DNA from: Thiomonas intermedia
Lineage (GTDB): Bacteria; Pseudomonadota; Gammaproteobacteria; Burkholderiales; Burkholderiaceae_C
Direction: 5' to 3'
Length of the DNA stretch: 64,000 nucleotides
Assembly: GCF_002028405.1 (NCBI RefSeq)
Contig: NZ_CP020046.1
Coordinates: forward strand, 1,674,001-1,738,000
Below are positions 45,705 to 54,463 of the stretch, piece by piece (position 1 is the first letter of the stretch; each line of letters starts with the position of its first letter). Position numbers and translations under genes: made by a program. The notes beneath the pieces were generated by a model, which worked only from the letters and a program-made list of their open reading frames with translations, had not been told where the DNA came from and made no database searches.

Positions 45705-47179
45705 GTCGGGGCATTCGCCGCGGCCCGACGAAACAGCAGCAGACGCAGCAGAGCATCGACAAAAAACCGGTTCGCGAACAGATTGAGCAACAGATAGAGC
45801 GGCGCCGCGACGGCTGCGGCAACCACCAGCTGCATGAGCGGCTGCGACCACTCCCGCGCCAGCAACAGCGCGGGCAGCATGCTCAGCATGGCCAACAACA
45901 GCGGTCGCAGCACCAGCAAGGCAAATTCACCCGCGCCGATGTCGGCCAGCGGCCGGAAAATGCCAACCCATGCCGGTACCAGCAGTGCCGCCGTCGCGCC
46001 CGCCAGCAGAATGGCCAGCCACAATGGTCCCAGCCACGCACCGATGAAGATCGCCGGCAGATAGAACCCCAGAATCATCAGATTCCACAGCAGCTCTCGC
46101 CCGGCCTGGCCCACCCCCAGAATCAGGTCGCGGATGGGGCTGAACATCGAGCGCACATAGCCCACTACGGCGAGGATGGCCAGCAGATGCCCGGTGCCGT
46201 GCCACTCGCCGCCGAACAGCACGCGCACCAGCGGTTCGGCGAACAGCGCCATGCCCGCATAGACCGGCGCGTTGAGCGCGCCGACCATATTGAGCGTGGA
46301 GGCGGTGATGCTGCGCACCCGCGCGCGATCCGTCTGCACGCTCGAAATCAACGGAAAGCCCACCCTTGAAATGATCGGGTTGACGAAGTTCTGCATCTGG
46401 TACATGAAGTTGCGTGGCACGCTGTAGAGGCCCAGGCTGGCCGGCGGCACGAACTTGCCCAGCACCATGATGTCGAGGCTGCGGTTGAGATTGCTCACCA
46501 GCGCACTGGACACCGCGGCCAGGCCGAAATGCACGAAGGGCTTGAGCTCCCGCCACGACAGGTGCCAGGCGGGCTTCCAGTCGGCGGAGAGATACCTCCA
46601 GGAAAGACCGCTGTTGACCAGCGCGCCGGTCAGACTGGCCCAGACCAGGGTGTAGGGGCCGGCGCCTACCCAGGCGGTGAGCACGGCCACGAGCATGCTC
46701 GCCATTGCGGCGATGGTTTCGATCACCGCCATCGGTTTGAAGCGCAGATGCTTCTCGGCGTTCATACGGAACTGCGCCCCCACCCCACTGACCAGAAAGG
46801 TGGCTGACGACAGCGCCAGCAGCGGCAGCAGGCGCGCATCGCCATAGAGCCAGGCGATCAGCGGCGCCAGCGCCAGCACGGCCGCGCCGAGCAGCAGGGC
46901 AAAGATCACGCCGGCCCAGAACAGGCTGGAGCGCTCGCCCTCGGTGACGTTGCGGCGGTGAATGAAAGCACTGTTCAGCCCCGTGCCGTTGAGCACCCAG
47001 GGAAAGGTGAGCACGGCGGCCACGATCGCCATGACCCCATAGTCGGCCGGGGTGAGGATGCGGGTGAGCATCACCACCTGCAGCAACTGCACGATGGCGC
47101 CCGTGGCGGCAGAGATCGCCGTCCAGCGCACGGCGGAGAAGGCCTGCGCCTTCAGACTGGGCGGCGGCGTACTGCTCAT
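45701..47179 (-). CDS. Lipopolysaccharide/exopolysaccharide flippase (Wzx/MOP type)
   Basis: A 492-residue membrane protein with about 12-14 helices of the polysaccharide-transporter (Wzx/WzxC, MOP) superfamily. The start MSSTPPPSLKAQAFSAVRWTAIS and the next segment LQVVMLTRILTPADYGVMAIV are family hallmarks. It should flip the finished undecaprenyl-linked repeat unit to the periplasm. Its ATG overlaps the stop of the upstream GT2 gene and its end overlaps the EpsL start. Confidence 0.92.
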   Translation of the reverse strand: MSSTPPPSLKAQAFSAVRWTAISAATGAIVQLLQVVMLTRILTPADYGVMAIVAAVLTFPWVLNGTGLNSAFIHRRNVTEGERSSLFWAGVIFALLLGAAVLALAPLIAWLYGDARLLPLLALSSATFLVSGVGAQFRMNAEKHLRFKPMAVIETIAAMASMLVAVLTAWVGAGPYTLVWASLTGALVNSGLSWRYLSADWKPAWHLSWRELKPFVHFGLAAVSSALVSNLNRSLDIMVLGKFVPPASLGLYSVPRNFMYQMQNFVNPIISRVGFPLISSVQTDRARVRSITASTLNMVGALNAPVYAGMALFAEPLVRVLFGGEWHGTGHLLAILAVVGYVRSMFSPIRDLILGVGQAGRELLWNLMILGFYLPAIFIGAWLGPLWLAILLAGATAALLVPAWVGIFRPLADIGAGEFALLVLRPLLLAMLSMLPALLLAREWSQPLMQLVVAAAVAAPLYLLLNLFANRFFVDALLRLLLFRRAAANAPT

Positions 47180-48114
47180 GATGGGGCAGCCCCGGCCGAC
47201 GGACGCGGTCGACCGGCGGTCCGCGTCTGCAGGGCGAGATAGTGGACAAAGCCGCGCACGAGAAAGAAAAAGGGCCGCGTCGGTCGCCAGGTGAATTGCG
47301 CCCGCAGCGCGCGCAGCAGCATGGCGAAGATGGCCCACTTGAAGCGGCTGTGCAGCAGCGTCTTGGCGTACAGCGCGCCCTCGCCGATGAGGTAGAAGCG
47401 CCACAGGGCTGGCACGTCGGGCGCCTTGCGGCCGTGATGGTGCCAGACCAGCACACGAGGCTCGTAGCGCCCGGCGCCTCCCGCGTCGCTCACGCGCATG
47501 GCCACTTCCCAGTCTTCTCCGGCAAATCGCGCGCCGGCGCCGAACACCGGGTCGAACCCGCCCTGCCGCACCAGCGGTTCGCGGCGAAAGGCCATATTGG
47601 CGCCCTGGATGAAGGCGCCGGGCACTGGCCGGTGGGCCGGCACGTCGCGCGGCTCGGTGGACTCGGCGATGGTCACGGGCGCGTCGTCGGGGTCGTAGAG
47701 CAGGATGCGACCGGCGATGTAGTCGACCGGGTGGTTGCGGAAGGTTTGCGCGAGTTGCTCGACATAATCGGCCGCGACGTAGCAGTCGTCATCGGTAAAG
47801 CCGATGACGGTTCCCCGCGCCCATGGCAATGCCGCGTTGCGTCCGGCGCCGTTGCCGCGGGCGCCTTCGCGCAGCACGCAGGCTGGTGCGTCCAGCCCAG
47901 CGATGAAAGCGTCGGCCACGGCGCGGGTGTCGTCGGTCGAGGCGTTGTCGACGATCAGCAATTCCCAGCGCACCGCGGTGTCTTGATGATGAAAGCGATC
48001 GAGACAGGCGGTGAGTTGCCGCGCCCGGTTGCGTGTGCAGATGACCACGCTGACTTCGACGGGCTCGGCCGCTTGCCATCGGGCGTTGAAGGTGGGCGCT
48101 GTGTTGGGATTCAT
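47176..48114 (-). CDS. Family 2 glycosyltransferase
   Basis: A 312-residue GT2 enzyme: VSVVICTRNRARQLTACLDRF, LLIVDNASTDDTRAVAD and the metal-binding FTDDDCYVAADYV. Later it has NMAFRREPLVRQGGFDPVFGAGARFAGEDWEVAMRV, the acceptor-side motif typical of rhamnosyl/galactosyl-type transferases. It probably adds one sugar of the repeat unit. Its 3' end overlaps the flippase gene. Confidence 0.9.
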   Translation of the reverse strand: MNPNTAPTFNARWQAAEPVEVSVVICTRNRARQLTACLDRFHHQDTAVRWELLIVDNASTDDTRAVADAFIAGLDAPACVLREGARGNGAGRNAALPWARGTVIGFTDDDCYVAADYVEQLAQTFRNHPVDYIAGRILLYDPDDAPVTIAESTEPRDVPAHRPVPGAFIQGANMAFRREPLVRQGGFDPVFGAGARFAGEDWEVAMRVSDAGGAGRYEPRVLVWHHHGRKAPDVPALWRFYLIGEGALYAKTLLHSRFKWAIFAMLLRALRAQFTWRPTRPFFFLVRGFVHYLALQTRTAGRPRPSAGAAPS

Positions 48115-48153
48115 GGCGACTCCTTCAGGTTCGATCTATCGGGTGCCGCCGGG

Positions 48154-49056
48154 TCAGACCAGAACGCGGCCACGGCCTTCGTGGCGAACGAAGGTTTCGA
48201 GCTGATCAAGCATGCGCGCATGCACGCTGTTCAGCACCGTGTCTCGGCTCAGGCTGGGTCGCGCGTTGTCGGCCAGCCTGCGCAGGTGTTGCGCAGCCCG
48301 CTCGATCCACCATCCCGGGGTGTGATCGCGCAGGGTCGCCGTGGCGCGCCGCCGGGCCGACAGTTGCCCCGCCAGCCGACTGCCTCGCGGGGCCAAATGC
48401 AGCGCCTGTTCGAGCAGGGAACTGCGGGGCAGCGTGTCCCATTCGATGCGTAGGTCCAGCGCCGAAGCCCAGTCGTTCCATTTCATGCGGTGCTGCTGCG
48501 CTGGGGCGGCTGCGACCCAGGGCGTGCGCAGCGCGTCGGCGACGATGGCGCCATGCATGGCCTCGGTCAGCAACAGCTCCGAACCGGTGATCGCCTCCAG
48601 GACCGTGTCCACCGGCGCCGTCGGGTCGATGAACTGCACGCCGGCAAGACGGCATGCGTCTTCCCACCGGCCCGGCCAGACGCTCTCCCAGTGCGGCATG
48701 AAGGAGACGCGGCCGGGCACGGCCTGCCGCTGGATATTCAGGCTGCGGATAAGGATGGCCGCGTCGCCAAGGGCTTTGTCCTGGGCCAACCCCAGCTTTC
48801 GCGCGCTGAGCTTGCCGCGCACGAAATAGATGGCCCAGGAGGCGTCGAGCACAGGCGTGGCGGTGTAACCCCCATAACCTGCGCCGAAGACCACTTTGCG
48901 GCGGCTCGGATTGAAGCCCGACTGAATCGTGGAGCCGATGCCGATGAACAGATCGCCCGCTCCGTCGAACACGTCCCCGAGAAGTCGCGGCCAGAGCCAA
49001 GGGTTGAGCTCGTCGCCGAAATTCGGACTGGCGCCGCGAAAGACATAGAGTTCCAT
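48154..49056 (-). CDS. Polysaccharide pyruvyl transferase family protein
   Basis: A 300-residue enzyme of the polysaccharide pyruvyltransferase family (CsaB/GumL/WcaK type), which adds pyruvate ketals to sugars from phosphoenolpyruvate. The first block FRGASPNFGDELNPWLWPRLLGD and a later block LLTEAMHGAIVADALRTPWVAAA are diagnostic. The start at 49056 has AAGGA eight bases upstream; the frame is open further upstream but only over non-family sequence. It implies a pyruvylated, acidic polymer. Confidence 0.9.
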   Translation of the reverse strand: MELYVFRGASPNFGDELNPWLWPRLLGDVFDGAGDLFIGIGSTIQSGFNPSRRKVVFGAGYGGYTATPVLDASWAIYFVRGKLSARKLGLAQDKALGDAAILIRSLNIQRQAVPGRVSFMPHWESVWPGRWEDACRLAGVQFIDPTAPVDTVLEAITGSELLLTEAMHGAIVADALRTPWVAAAPAQQHRMKWNDWASALDLRIEWDTLPRSSLLEQALHLAPRGSRLAGQLSARRRATATLRDHTPGWWIERAAQHLRRLADNARPSLSRDTVLNSVHARMLDQLETFVRHEGRGRVLV

Positions 49057-49082
49057 GTGCGGATTCCTTCGGAGCGTCTGCG

Positions 49083-50048
49083 TCAGCCCGCCAGCGCGGG
49101 CACCGGAAGGGGCTCGGTCCGGGGCTTTGCGCACGGCGGCGGCGCGGCTTCGCTGTCGAGCAAGGCATCGAGCAGGCGCAGCAGATCGCGCGATTCGGGC
49201 CCGAACTTACGCGCGAAGAGAAAGGGCTGGGTGTGCGGCCAGATCTTGCTGGGTTGCCGCTCGGGGTCGTGGGCGAGAAATTCCGCATGCGCCAGGGTCA
49301 GCGGCTCGGGACGATGGCGCTGGGTGCTCCAGTCGGAATAGGTCAGACTGGGTCGTATCGCCGCGGCATAGGGCGAATTGCCCAGGACGGTGTGAAAGCA
49401 CGATTCGTCGGGGCAGACGGCGTGCCTGAAAAACTCGGTGTACTCGTGATGGCTTTCCAGAAACGCGACGACATGCGCCGCGGCCTCCGGGCTGAGAGCC
49501 CACCAGGTGGCACCGCCGTAGGGTTGCATCCCACCGAGCGCAGGGATGTGATCGCGCCGCCGCGGCAGCAGGCCGAGGCGCTGCGCCACCCGCTTGATGC
49601 GGTTGATCAAGGGCGAGGCTGTATCGCTCGGATGGTAGGTGGTCAGCAGGGCCAGAGGCTTGTTGCGTTCGGTCGAAGGGATCGGCACCAGATCGATGAA
49701 TTCCTGATCTGCATGGGCCTGGAAGAAGGCGTGCAACTCGGCGTTGCATCGCACCGGATAGTCGGCGCCGCTGAGCAGCACCAGCCGCGCGGGAGTGAAA
49801 TCCGGGTCCGACAGGGCCAGGCCCATCAACCGCAGAATGGCTTCGACCTGCGAGTAATCGCCCCAGAACACCCGCACGCGGTCTTGCACCCAGCGAATGG
49901 GGAGATCGCCCATGCCCTGAAAATCTTCGAGGCGCGACTTGCGGTCGATGTGCACGTAGAACCGGCTGTCGGGCGTGGACAGCCGCTTGACCAGCGCCCG
50001 CAGATGCGATGGCTGGTCGTGGGCGAGGATGAGGTAGGCGATGTCCAT
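49083..50048 (-). CDS. Core-2/I-branching-type glycosyltransferase (GT14)
   Basis: A 321-residue transferase starting MDIAYLILAHDQPSHLRALVKRL, with FYVHIDRKS and LVLLSGADYPVR. It shares the GT14 fold of eukaryotic core-2 beta-1,6-N-acetylglucosaminyltransferases and xylosyltransferases; bacterial members in exopolysaccharide loci are poorly studied. It could add GlcNAc or xylose. It lies 26 bases before the pyruvyl transferase gene and 36 after the GT2 gene. Confidence 0.88.
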   Translation of the reverse strand: MDIAYLILAHDQPSHLRALVKRLSTPDSRFYVHIDRKSRLEDFQGMGDLPIRWVQDRVRVFWGDYSQVEAILRLMGLALSDPDFTPARLVLLSGADYPVRCNAELHAFFQAHADQEFIDLVPIPSTERNKPLALLTTYHPSDTASPLINRIKRVAQRLGLLPRRRDHIPALGGMQPYGGATWWALSPEAAAHVVAFLESHHEYTEFFRHAVCPDESCFHTVLGNSPYAAAIRPSLTYSDWSTQRHRPEPLTLAHAEFLAHDPERQPSKIWPHTQPFLFARKFGPESRDLLRLLDALLDSEAAPPPCAKPRTEPLPVPALAG

Positions 50049-50084
50049 GGCGGCGATGGCTGGCGGTGGCTGTCTCTAGGGCGC

Positions 50085-51158
50085 TCAGGCGGCGGCCAGC
50101 GTCTGCGACAACACGGCGCTGGGCCCCTTGCGGCCCATGAGGTGAAGCTTGACCGTGGTCTGCTCGTTCATCGCCGGCCGGTGGGTGCTGCGAAATTGGG
50201 CATAGCGGGCCAGCATGGCGGGTCGGCTGCGCTGGCTGAGCACACGGCGGTAGGCCAGTTCGCGGCGCAGGCCTGCGCGATCCATGTCGGTGCGCTGCAG
50301 CGCCGTGCGCAGCGCGGCATACTCGGCGCGGAAGTCACCGCGATCGCCCAGGTCGTAAAGCATGCCGCCGTGGTTGCAGAACGGCGTGGGGTCGAAGGCA
50401 GGCGTGCCGTGCATCTCGCTCAGGCGCGCGGCCAAGTGCAGCGAAACGGCATGCGAAGCCGCCATTTGCGCCGCGAATTTCTGCCGCCCTACGCCGCCCG
50501 AGTGCATGCGGTAGCGGATGAGCCGTTGCGGCAGATTGGCCACCAGGCCCCACAGGGCGAGTTGTCCGAACAGAAAATAGTCTTCAACCAGGTTCTCGAA
50601 CTCAGGCATCGGCCGGGCTGGGATACCCTGACCGAATGCCACGCCATAGCGCGCGCCCAGCGCCTGGAGACGATCCAGCCTCAGAGCCACCGTGGGGTGA
50701 GCCACCGGGTTGCAAAACAGCATGGCGGCGGTGATGCGACCCGGCGCGGTGGGCAGGGGATGCTGGGCAAGGGTGCGGCCCTGGTCGTCGAATTGGGTGA
50801 GCTGCCCGCCCAGCGCCACCCCATCCGGATGGGCGGCAAAGCCATCGCGGGTGTGCTGCAACCGATCAGGCAGCGCGATGTCGTCGGCGTCGTGGCGGAC
50901 GACGTATTTGGCATCGCACAGGTCGAGCCCGGCGTTGAGCAGGCCCGACAGCCCGCGCGCCTGCGGCAGACTGTGGATGCGGATGCGCGGATCGATCCGG
51001 GCGCGCGACTCGGCGATGTCGAGGGTACGGTCGGTGGATCCATGATCGAGCAGCAGCAGCCGCCAGTCGCCGATCGTCTGCACGCGCAGGCTGTCGAGCG
51101 CCTCAGCGAGATAGGCCGCGCCGTTCTTCACCGGCAGGAGGATGTCGAAGTAGGCCAT
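50085..51158 (-). CDS. Family 2 glycosyltransferase
   Basis: A 357-residue GT2 enzyme with FDILLPVKNGAAYLAEALDSLRVQ, LLLDHGSTDRTLDIAES and the metal-binding HDADDIALPDRL. The C-terminal half is soluble and helical with no membrane segment. It is the first dedicated glycosyltransferase after the initiating enzyme (12 bases away) and probably adds the second sugar of the unit. Confidence 0.9.
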   Translation of the reverse strand: MAYFDILLPVKNGAAYLAEALDSLRVQTIGDWRLLLLDHGSTDRTLDIAESRARIDPRIRIHSLPQARGLSGLLNAGLDLCDAKYVVRHDADDIALPDRLQHTRDGFAAHPDGVALGGQLTQFDDQGRTLAQHPLPTAPGRITAAMLFCNPVAHPTVALRLDRLQALGARYGVAFGQGIPARPMPEFENLVEDYFLFGQLALWGLVANLPQRLIRYRMHSGGVGRQKFAAQMAASHAVSLHLAARLSEMHGTPAFDPTPFCNHGGMLYDLGDRGDFRAEYAALRTALQRTDMDRAGLRRELAYRRVLSQRSRPAMLARYAQFRSTHRPAMNEQTTVKLHLMGRKGPSAVLSQTLAAA

Positions 51159-51170
51159 GATCGTGCCCGC

Positions 51171-52565
51171 TCAGTAGGCGTTCTGCCCGCGAAAGCCTTT
51201 GAACGCGGTGGCGGCGATGATGCGCAGATCCATCACCAGCGACCAGTTGCGGATGTAGTGCATGTCGTACTCCACCCGGCGCTCCATCTTGTCCACGCTG
51301 TCGGTCTCGCCACGCCAGCCGTTGATCTGCGCCCAGCCAGTAATGCCGGGCTTGACCTTGTGACGCAGCATGTAGCCGTGTATCAGCGCGCGGTACTGTT
51401 CGTTGTGCGCGACGGCATGCGGGCGCGGGCCGACGATGGACATGCGCCCCTGCAGCACGTTGAAGAACTGCGGCAGCTCGTCCAGCGAGGTGCGGCGCAG
51501 AAAGGCCCCCAGCGGTGTGACGCGGCGGTCGCCGCGCGTGGCCTGCACCACGCTGTCGCCGTTTTCCGCCACCGTCATGCTGCGAAACTTCCACACCTCC
51601 ACCACTTGGCCATTGAGGCCGTAGCGGCGCTGCTTGAAGAGCGCCGGGCCTGGCGAGGTGAGCCGCACCGCGGCGGCGATGGCCAACAGCAGCGGGCTGA
51701 TGAGCAGCAGAATGAGGCTGGACAGCACCACGTCCTCGATGCGCTTGAGCAATCCGTTGACGCCGAAAAAAGGCGAGTCGTAGACGCTGATGATGGGATG
51801 GCCGGCCACCTCACGCCAATTGGCATGGTTGCGCTCGAAGATGTAGGCATCGGGGACGAGGAACACCGAGGCCGTGGCATCGGCCAGCTCGCGCACGATC
51901 TGGTCGATACGGTGCTCGGCGCAGATCGGCAGGGTGATGAATACGAAGTCCACCTTGCCCTCGCGGGCGTCGCGCACGAGACCGTCGATATTGCCGACCA
52001 GCGAGAGGCTTTGCAGATTCAGCCGTTTGACCGCGCGGTCGTCATACACCCCGGCCACACGCAAGCCCGACCACAAACGGCTCTGGAAGTGACGCGCGAT
52101 GCGCTCGGCCGTGCGGTTGGCCCCGACGAAGGCGAGGATGCGGATGTCCACTCCCCGGCGGGCGTTGCGCTCCACGCGGTGACGCAGATAGGCTCGCAGT
52201 CCGAGCATGCAGGCCGGCACCGCCAGCGCCCAAAGCCCCAGAGACAGCCGCGAGTAGTCGGACGTGACATGCAGGGCAAAGCCGGTGGCGAGCAGCGCGG
52301 AGAGCACGGCGAACCAGACGATGACCAGTTGCCTGGCTTCTTCGTGCAAGGGCAGCAACTGCCAGGAGCCGTAGAGGTTCCAGAACCGCGCACCGAGCTG
52401 AAAGTAGAGCAGCGCGGTCGTCGTGAGGAAAAAGGCCATGTCGGTCGTGGACTGGCCGACCAGCCACAGACTGCCGTGCAGCACCAGCGCGATGAAGGCG
52501 ATATCGGCCACACGCAAAACGATTTCGGCATTGTCGTAAGACGACTGCACGGCTCCGCGCACCAT
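51171..52565 (-). CDS. Undecaprenyl-phosphate sugar phosphotransferase (WcaJ type), initiating enzyme
   Basis: A 464-residue membrane protein that starts the repeat unit by moving hexose-1-phosphate (usually glucose or galactose) to undecaprenyl phosphate. The N-terminal half has four to five helices and a Rossmann-like part (ILAFVGANRTAERIARHF, RVAGVYDDRAV). The C-terminal catalytic domain has the family blocks FKQRRYGLNGQVVEVWKFRSM, RRTSLDELPQFFNVLQGRMSIVGPRPHAV and KPGITGWAQINGWRGE. It is the first gene of the operon, with AGGAGG before its ATG. Confidence 0.94.
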   Translation of the reverse strand: MVRGAVQSSYDNAEIVLRVADIAFIALVLHGSLWLVGQSTTDMAFFLTTTALLYFQLGARFWNLYGSWQLLPLHEEARQLVIVWFAVLSALLATGFALHVTSDYSRLSLGLWALAVPACMLGLRAYLRHRVERNARRGVDIRILAFVGANRTAERIARHFQSRLWSGLRVAGVYDDRAVKRLNLQSLSLVGNIDGLVRDAREGKVDFVFITLPICAEHRIDQIVRELADATASVFLVPDAYIFERNHANWREVAGHPIISVYDSPFFGVNGLLKRIEDVVLSSLILLLISPLLLAIAAAVRLTSPGPALFKQRRYGLNGQVVEVWKFRSMTVAENGDSVVQATRGDRRVTPLGAFLRRTSLDELPQFFNVLQGRMSIVGPRPHAVAHNEQYRALIHGYMLRHKVKPGITGWAQINGWRGETDSVDKMERRVEYDMHYIRNWSLVMDLRIIAATAFKGFRGQNAY

Positions 52566-52582
52566 GGGGCATCCTCCTGACC

Positions 52583-52631
52583 TGACCGGATGGTCATTCG
52601 ACCAGCCTGCGCTTGTGCGCAGGCTGGTCGA
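52583..52631 (-). promoter_or_regulatory. Leader hairpin upstream of the exopolysaccharide operon
   Basis: A perfect 15-bp inverted repeat (52598-52612 with 52617-52631) has a 4-base loop TTGT. Its left arm starts TCGACCAGCCTGCGC. It ends 33 bases before the WcaJ-type start codon. A small second stem, TGACC/GGTCA (52583-52587 and 52592-52596), lies between it and the gene. There is no T-run, so it is not a standard terminator; it is a strong leader structure that could slow transcription or translation or bind a regulator. Confidence 0.6.
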
Positions 52632-53017
52632 CCCGGACTGCCGGCTTCGCAGCCCTCGCTGCTATGCAGCAATTCCCGGGCCAGGCCCTGCCCTTGCGAG
52701 AGACGCCCCTGGTGCCCGACACCAGAGATGCGCGAGGCCCTCCATATCGAAAGCGAAAGGCTTTCAGCGAGCAAAGCCCGCCATTCAACGAATACTGTTT
52801 CGTGAATAAATCAATTGCAATGCATTTTTTACATCGTTATGTGCCATCGACGCGCAAATGGCACTCCCATCGTGCGCCATTGCACTGCTGCGGTGCAGCA
52901 TAAGGTCCCGGCCTCATCAAGGTCGGCGTTTTCTGGCCAACAGACGGGCGCGGATATTGCACCTGCAGCCCCGGTCCGACTTCACGCCGCTTTCGACCCA
53001 TGCTTCCCGGAGGTTCC
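52632..53017. promoter_or_regulatory. Divergent promoter region, exopolysaccharide operon (-) and dioxygenase gene (+)
   Basis: This 386-base stretch has no gene. It contains an AT-rich patch (about 52795-52840) and the motif ATGTGCCATCGACGCGCA (52839-52856), shared in its CCATCGACG core and flanks with the palindrome at 33401-33423. A further related half-site may lie at about 52868-52885. No clear -35/-10 pair was found. It is probably the control region for the 17-gene operon and perhaps also for the dioxygenase gene. Confidence 0.5.
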
Positions 53018-53803
53018 ATGCCTGACGATTCCCCCATCCCTCAAGCGCCGACCGCACAGGATTTGCATCATTGGCAACAAGACGGCTATCTCGCCTTGCC
53101 CGGGCTGTTCTCGCGGGACGCGGTGGCCGAGGTGGGGCAGCTTCTCGATGGTCTCTTCGCCGCCCATCAGGCCGCAACGCCCGACGACTGGACGCAGCTG
53201 CGCAACGGTCAGGCGGTTTCCGTCGAAATTCTGCGCACCACCGAGCGCGAGCCGCAGCTGTTGAGCACCGAGGTCTATCGGCGCTGTCAGCGCTATGCCG
53301 AACAGCTTCTGGAGACGCCCGTCGAGTGCGTGTTCGAACACGTCATCCGCAAACCCGGCGGCGTGGGCACGGGCACGTTCTGGCACCAAGACTGCTATTA
53401 CGAAAAGGTGGAGCCCTGGCGCTGCAAACACCGGGTGCATTTCTGGATTCCCATGGCCGACGTGGCCTTGCACGGGGGCGCCATGCGCTATGTGCCCGGC
53501 ACGCATGGCGGTCAGCGCTACCCGCACGAGACCCTTCCCACCGCTCAGAACACGCACTATGTGATGGCCACAGGCTTCGACCCGTCCGCCGCGGTGGACG
53601 TGCCCATCGAGGCCGGAGGGGCCATCGTGCACCATCCGAATCTGCTGCATGCCAGCGGCCCGAACGCCTCCCCGCAGACGCGCACGGCGTGGATTCTCCA
53701 GTTCGCCCGCCCGCGCACCCTGCCGCAGAAGCTCTACTACCGCGCTCTGGGCTGGAAGACGCAGGCCCTGCGCCGGTTCAACGTCAGGCCCGCAGCCGGT
53801 TGA
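53018..53803 (+). CDS. Phytanoyl-CoA dioxygenase-family protein
   Basis: A 261-residue Fe(II)/2-oxoglutarate-dependent oxygenase fold. The N-terminal HHWQQDGYLALPGLFSRDAV is typical, the iron facial triad begins in FWHQDCYY (His, x, Asp), and the distal His is in GAIVHHPNLLHASGPN; Arg follows in RTAWILQFARP. The substrate is unknown; family members hydroxylate lipids, amino acids or antibiotics. GGAGG lies just before the ATG at 53018. Its last 20 bases overlap the end of the convergent downstream gene. Confidence 0.85.
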   Translation: MPDDSPIPQAPTAQDLHHWQQDGYLALPGLFSRDAVAEVGQLLDGLFAAHQAATPDDWTQLRNGQAVSVEILRTTEREPQLLSTEVYRRCQRYAEQLLETPVECVFEHVIRKPGGVGTGTFWHQDCYYEKVEPWRCKHRVHFWIPMADVALHGGAMRYVPGTHGGQRYPHETLPTAQNTHYVMATGFDPSAAVDVPIEAGGAIVHHPNLLHASGPNASPQTRTAWILQFARPRTLPQKLYYRALGWKTQALRRFNVRPAAG

Positions 53804-54365
53804 GCGACTGCAGCTCGTAGATCAGCCTCGTGCGCACGCCGTTGATCGACAGCGTGTCTTCGATGCCCTTGACCGCTCGGCCTGCCGCCGGCGCGTACCA
53901 GTAATGCGTCATCACCGTGGCCTGCGCCGCGGTGTAATGGCCCTGCAGGCGGTAGGCGTGAAACGTGCCGGCGGGCACGGTGATGGTCTGCTCGGCCTCT
54001 ACGCTCACGCTTACGCCCAGGCGGGTCTGCAGATCCCATTCGGGCTGGCTCTGGGTGATGGTGTCCTTCCAGTTCTTGCCCACGCTCAGCGGAAAGTCGA
54101 ACTGGGGGAACGCCGGTTTGTATTCGATGGCCTCGCCCGGCACGATTTCGCGCGACAGCAGATCGAACTGCTTCGAATAGATGTTCTTCAGCACAGGCGA
54201 ATCGGGTTTGTTGGTGCGCTGCACTTCGATGTGCACCTCGCCCTGCGGGCCGATCTGCGTGACGTGGCTGGCCAGGATCAGGCCGGGCTCGCCGCGCTCG
54301 GCTTCTTCCTGGGTGCGCGTGACGAACACCCAGCGGTCGCCGACGCGGATATCGGGCAGTTGCAT
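53784..54365 (-). CDS. Hypothetical protein, cytoplasmic or periplasmic, no signal
   Basis: A 193-residue protein with alternating strands throughout (VGDRWVFVTRTQEE, PAGTFHAYRLQGHY, HYWYAPAAGRAVKG). It looks like a single beta-rich domain with no signal peptide and no recognised catalytic motif. AGGAG lies eight bases before the ATG at 54365. It overlaps the dioxygenase gene tail to tail by 20 bases. No family recognised. Confidence 0.55.
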   Translation of the reverse strand: MQLPDIRVGDRWVFVTRTQEEAERGEPGLILASHVTQIGPQGEVHIEVQRTNKPDSPVLKNIYSKQFDLLSREIVPGEAIEYKPAFPQFDFPLSVGKNWKDTITQSQPEWDLQTRLGVSVSVEAEQTITVPAGTFHAYRLQGHYTAAQATVMTHYWYAPAAGRAVKGIEDTLSINGVRTRLIYELQSLNRLRA

Positions 54366-54463
54366 CTTGAGTCTCCTGCAAGGATGGGGCGGAATCACGA
54401 TTTTGCCCCGGCCGCCGCAATGGATGCGGCGCGCCGGGCAAAGCCCGCGATGGTCAAGGTGAA

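Noticed and set aside
31296-52565. Prophage or genomic island
   Set aside because: No integrase, attachment repeats, tRNA or phage genes; gene content is a normal exopolysaccharide cluster.
52831-52885. Sigma-54 promoter ahead of the exopolysaccharide operon
   Set aside because: TGGCAC-like elements are present on both strands but the -12 TTGC element is missing or mis-spaced; the same is true near 33385-33410.
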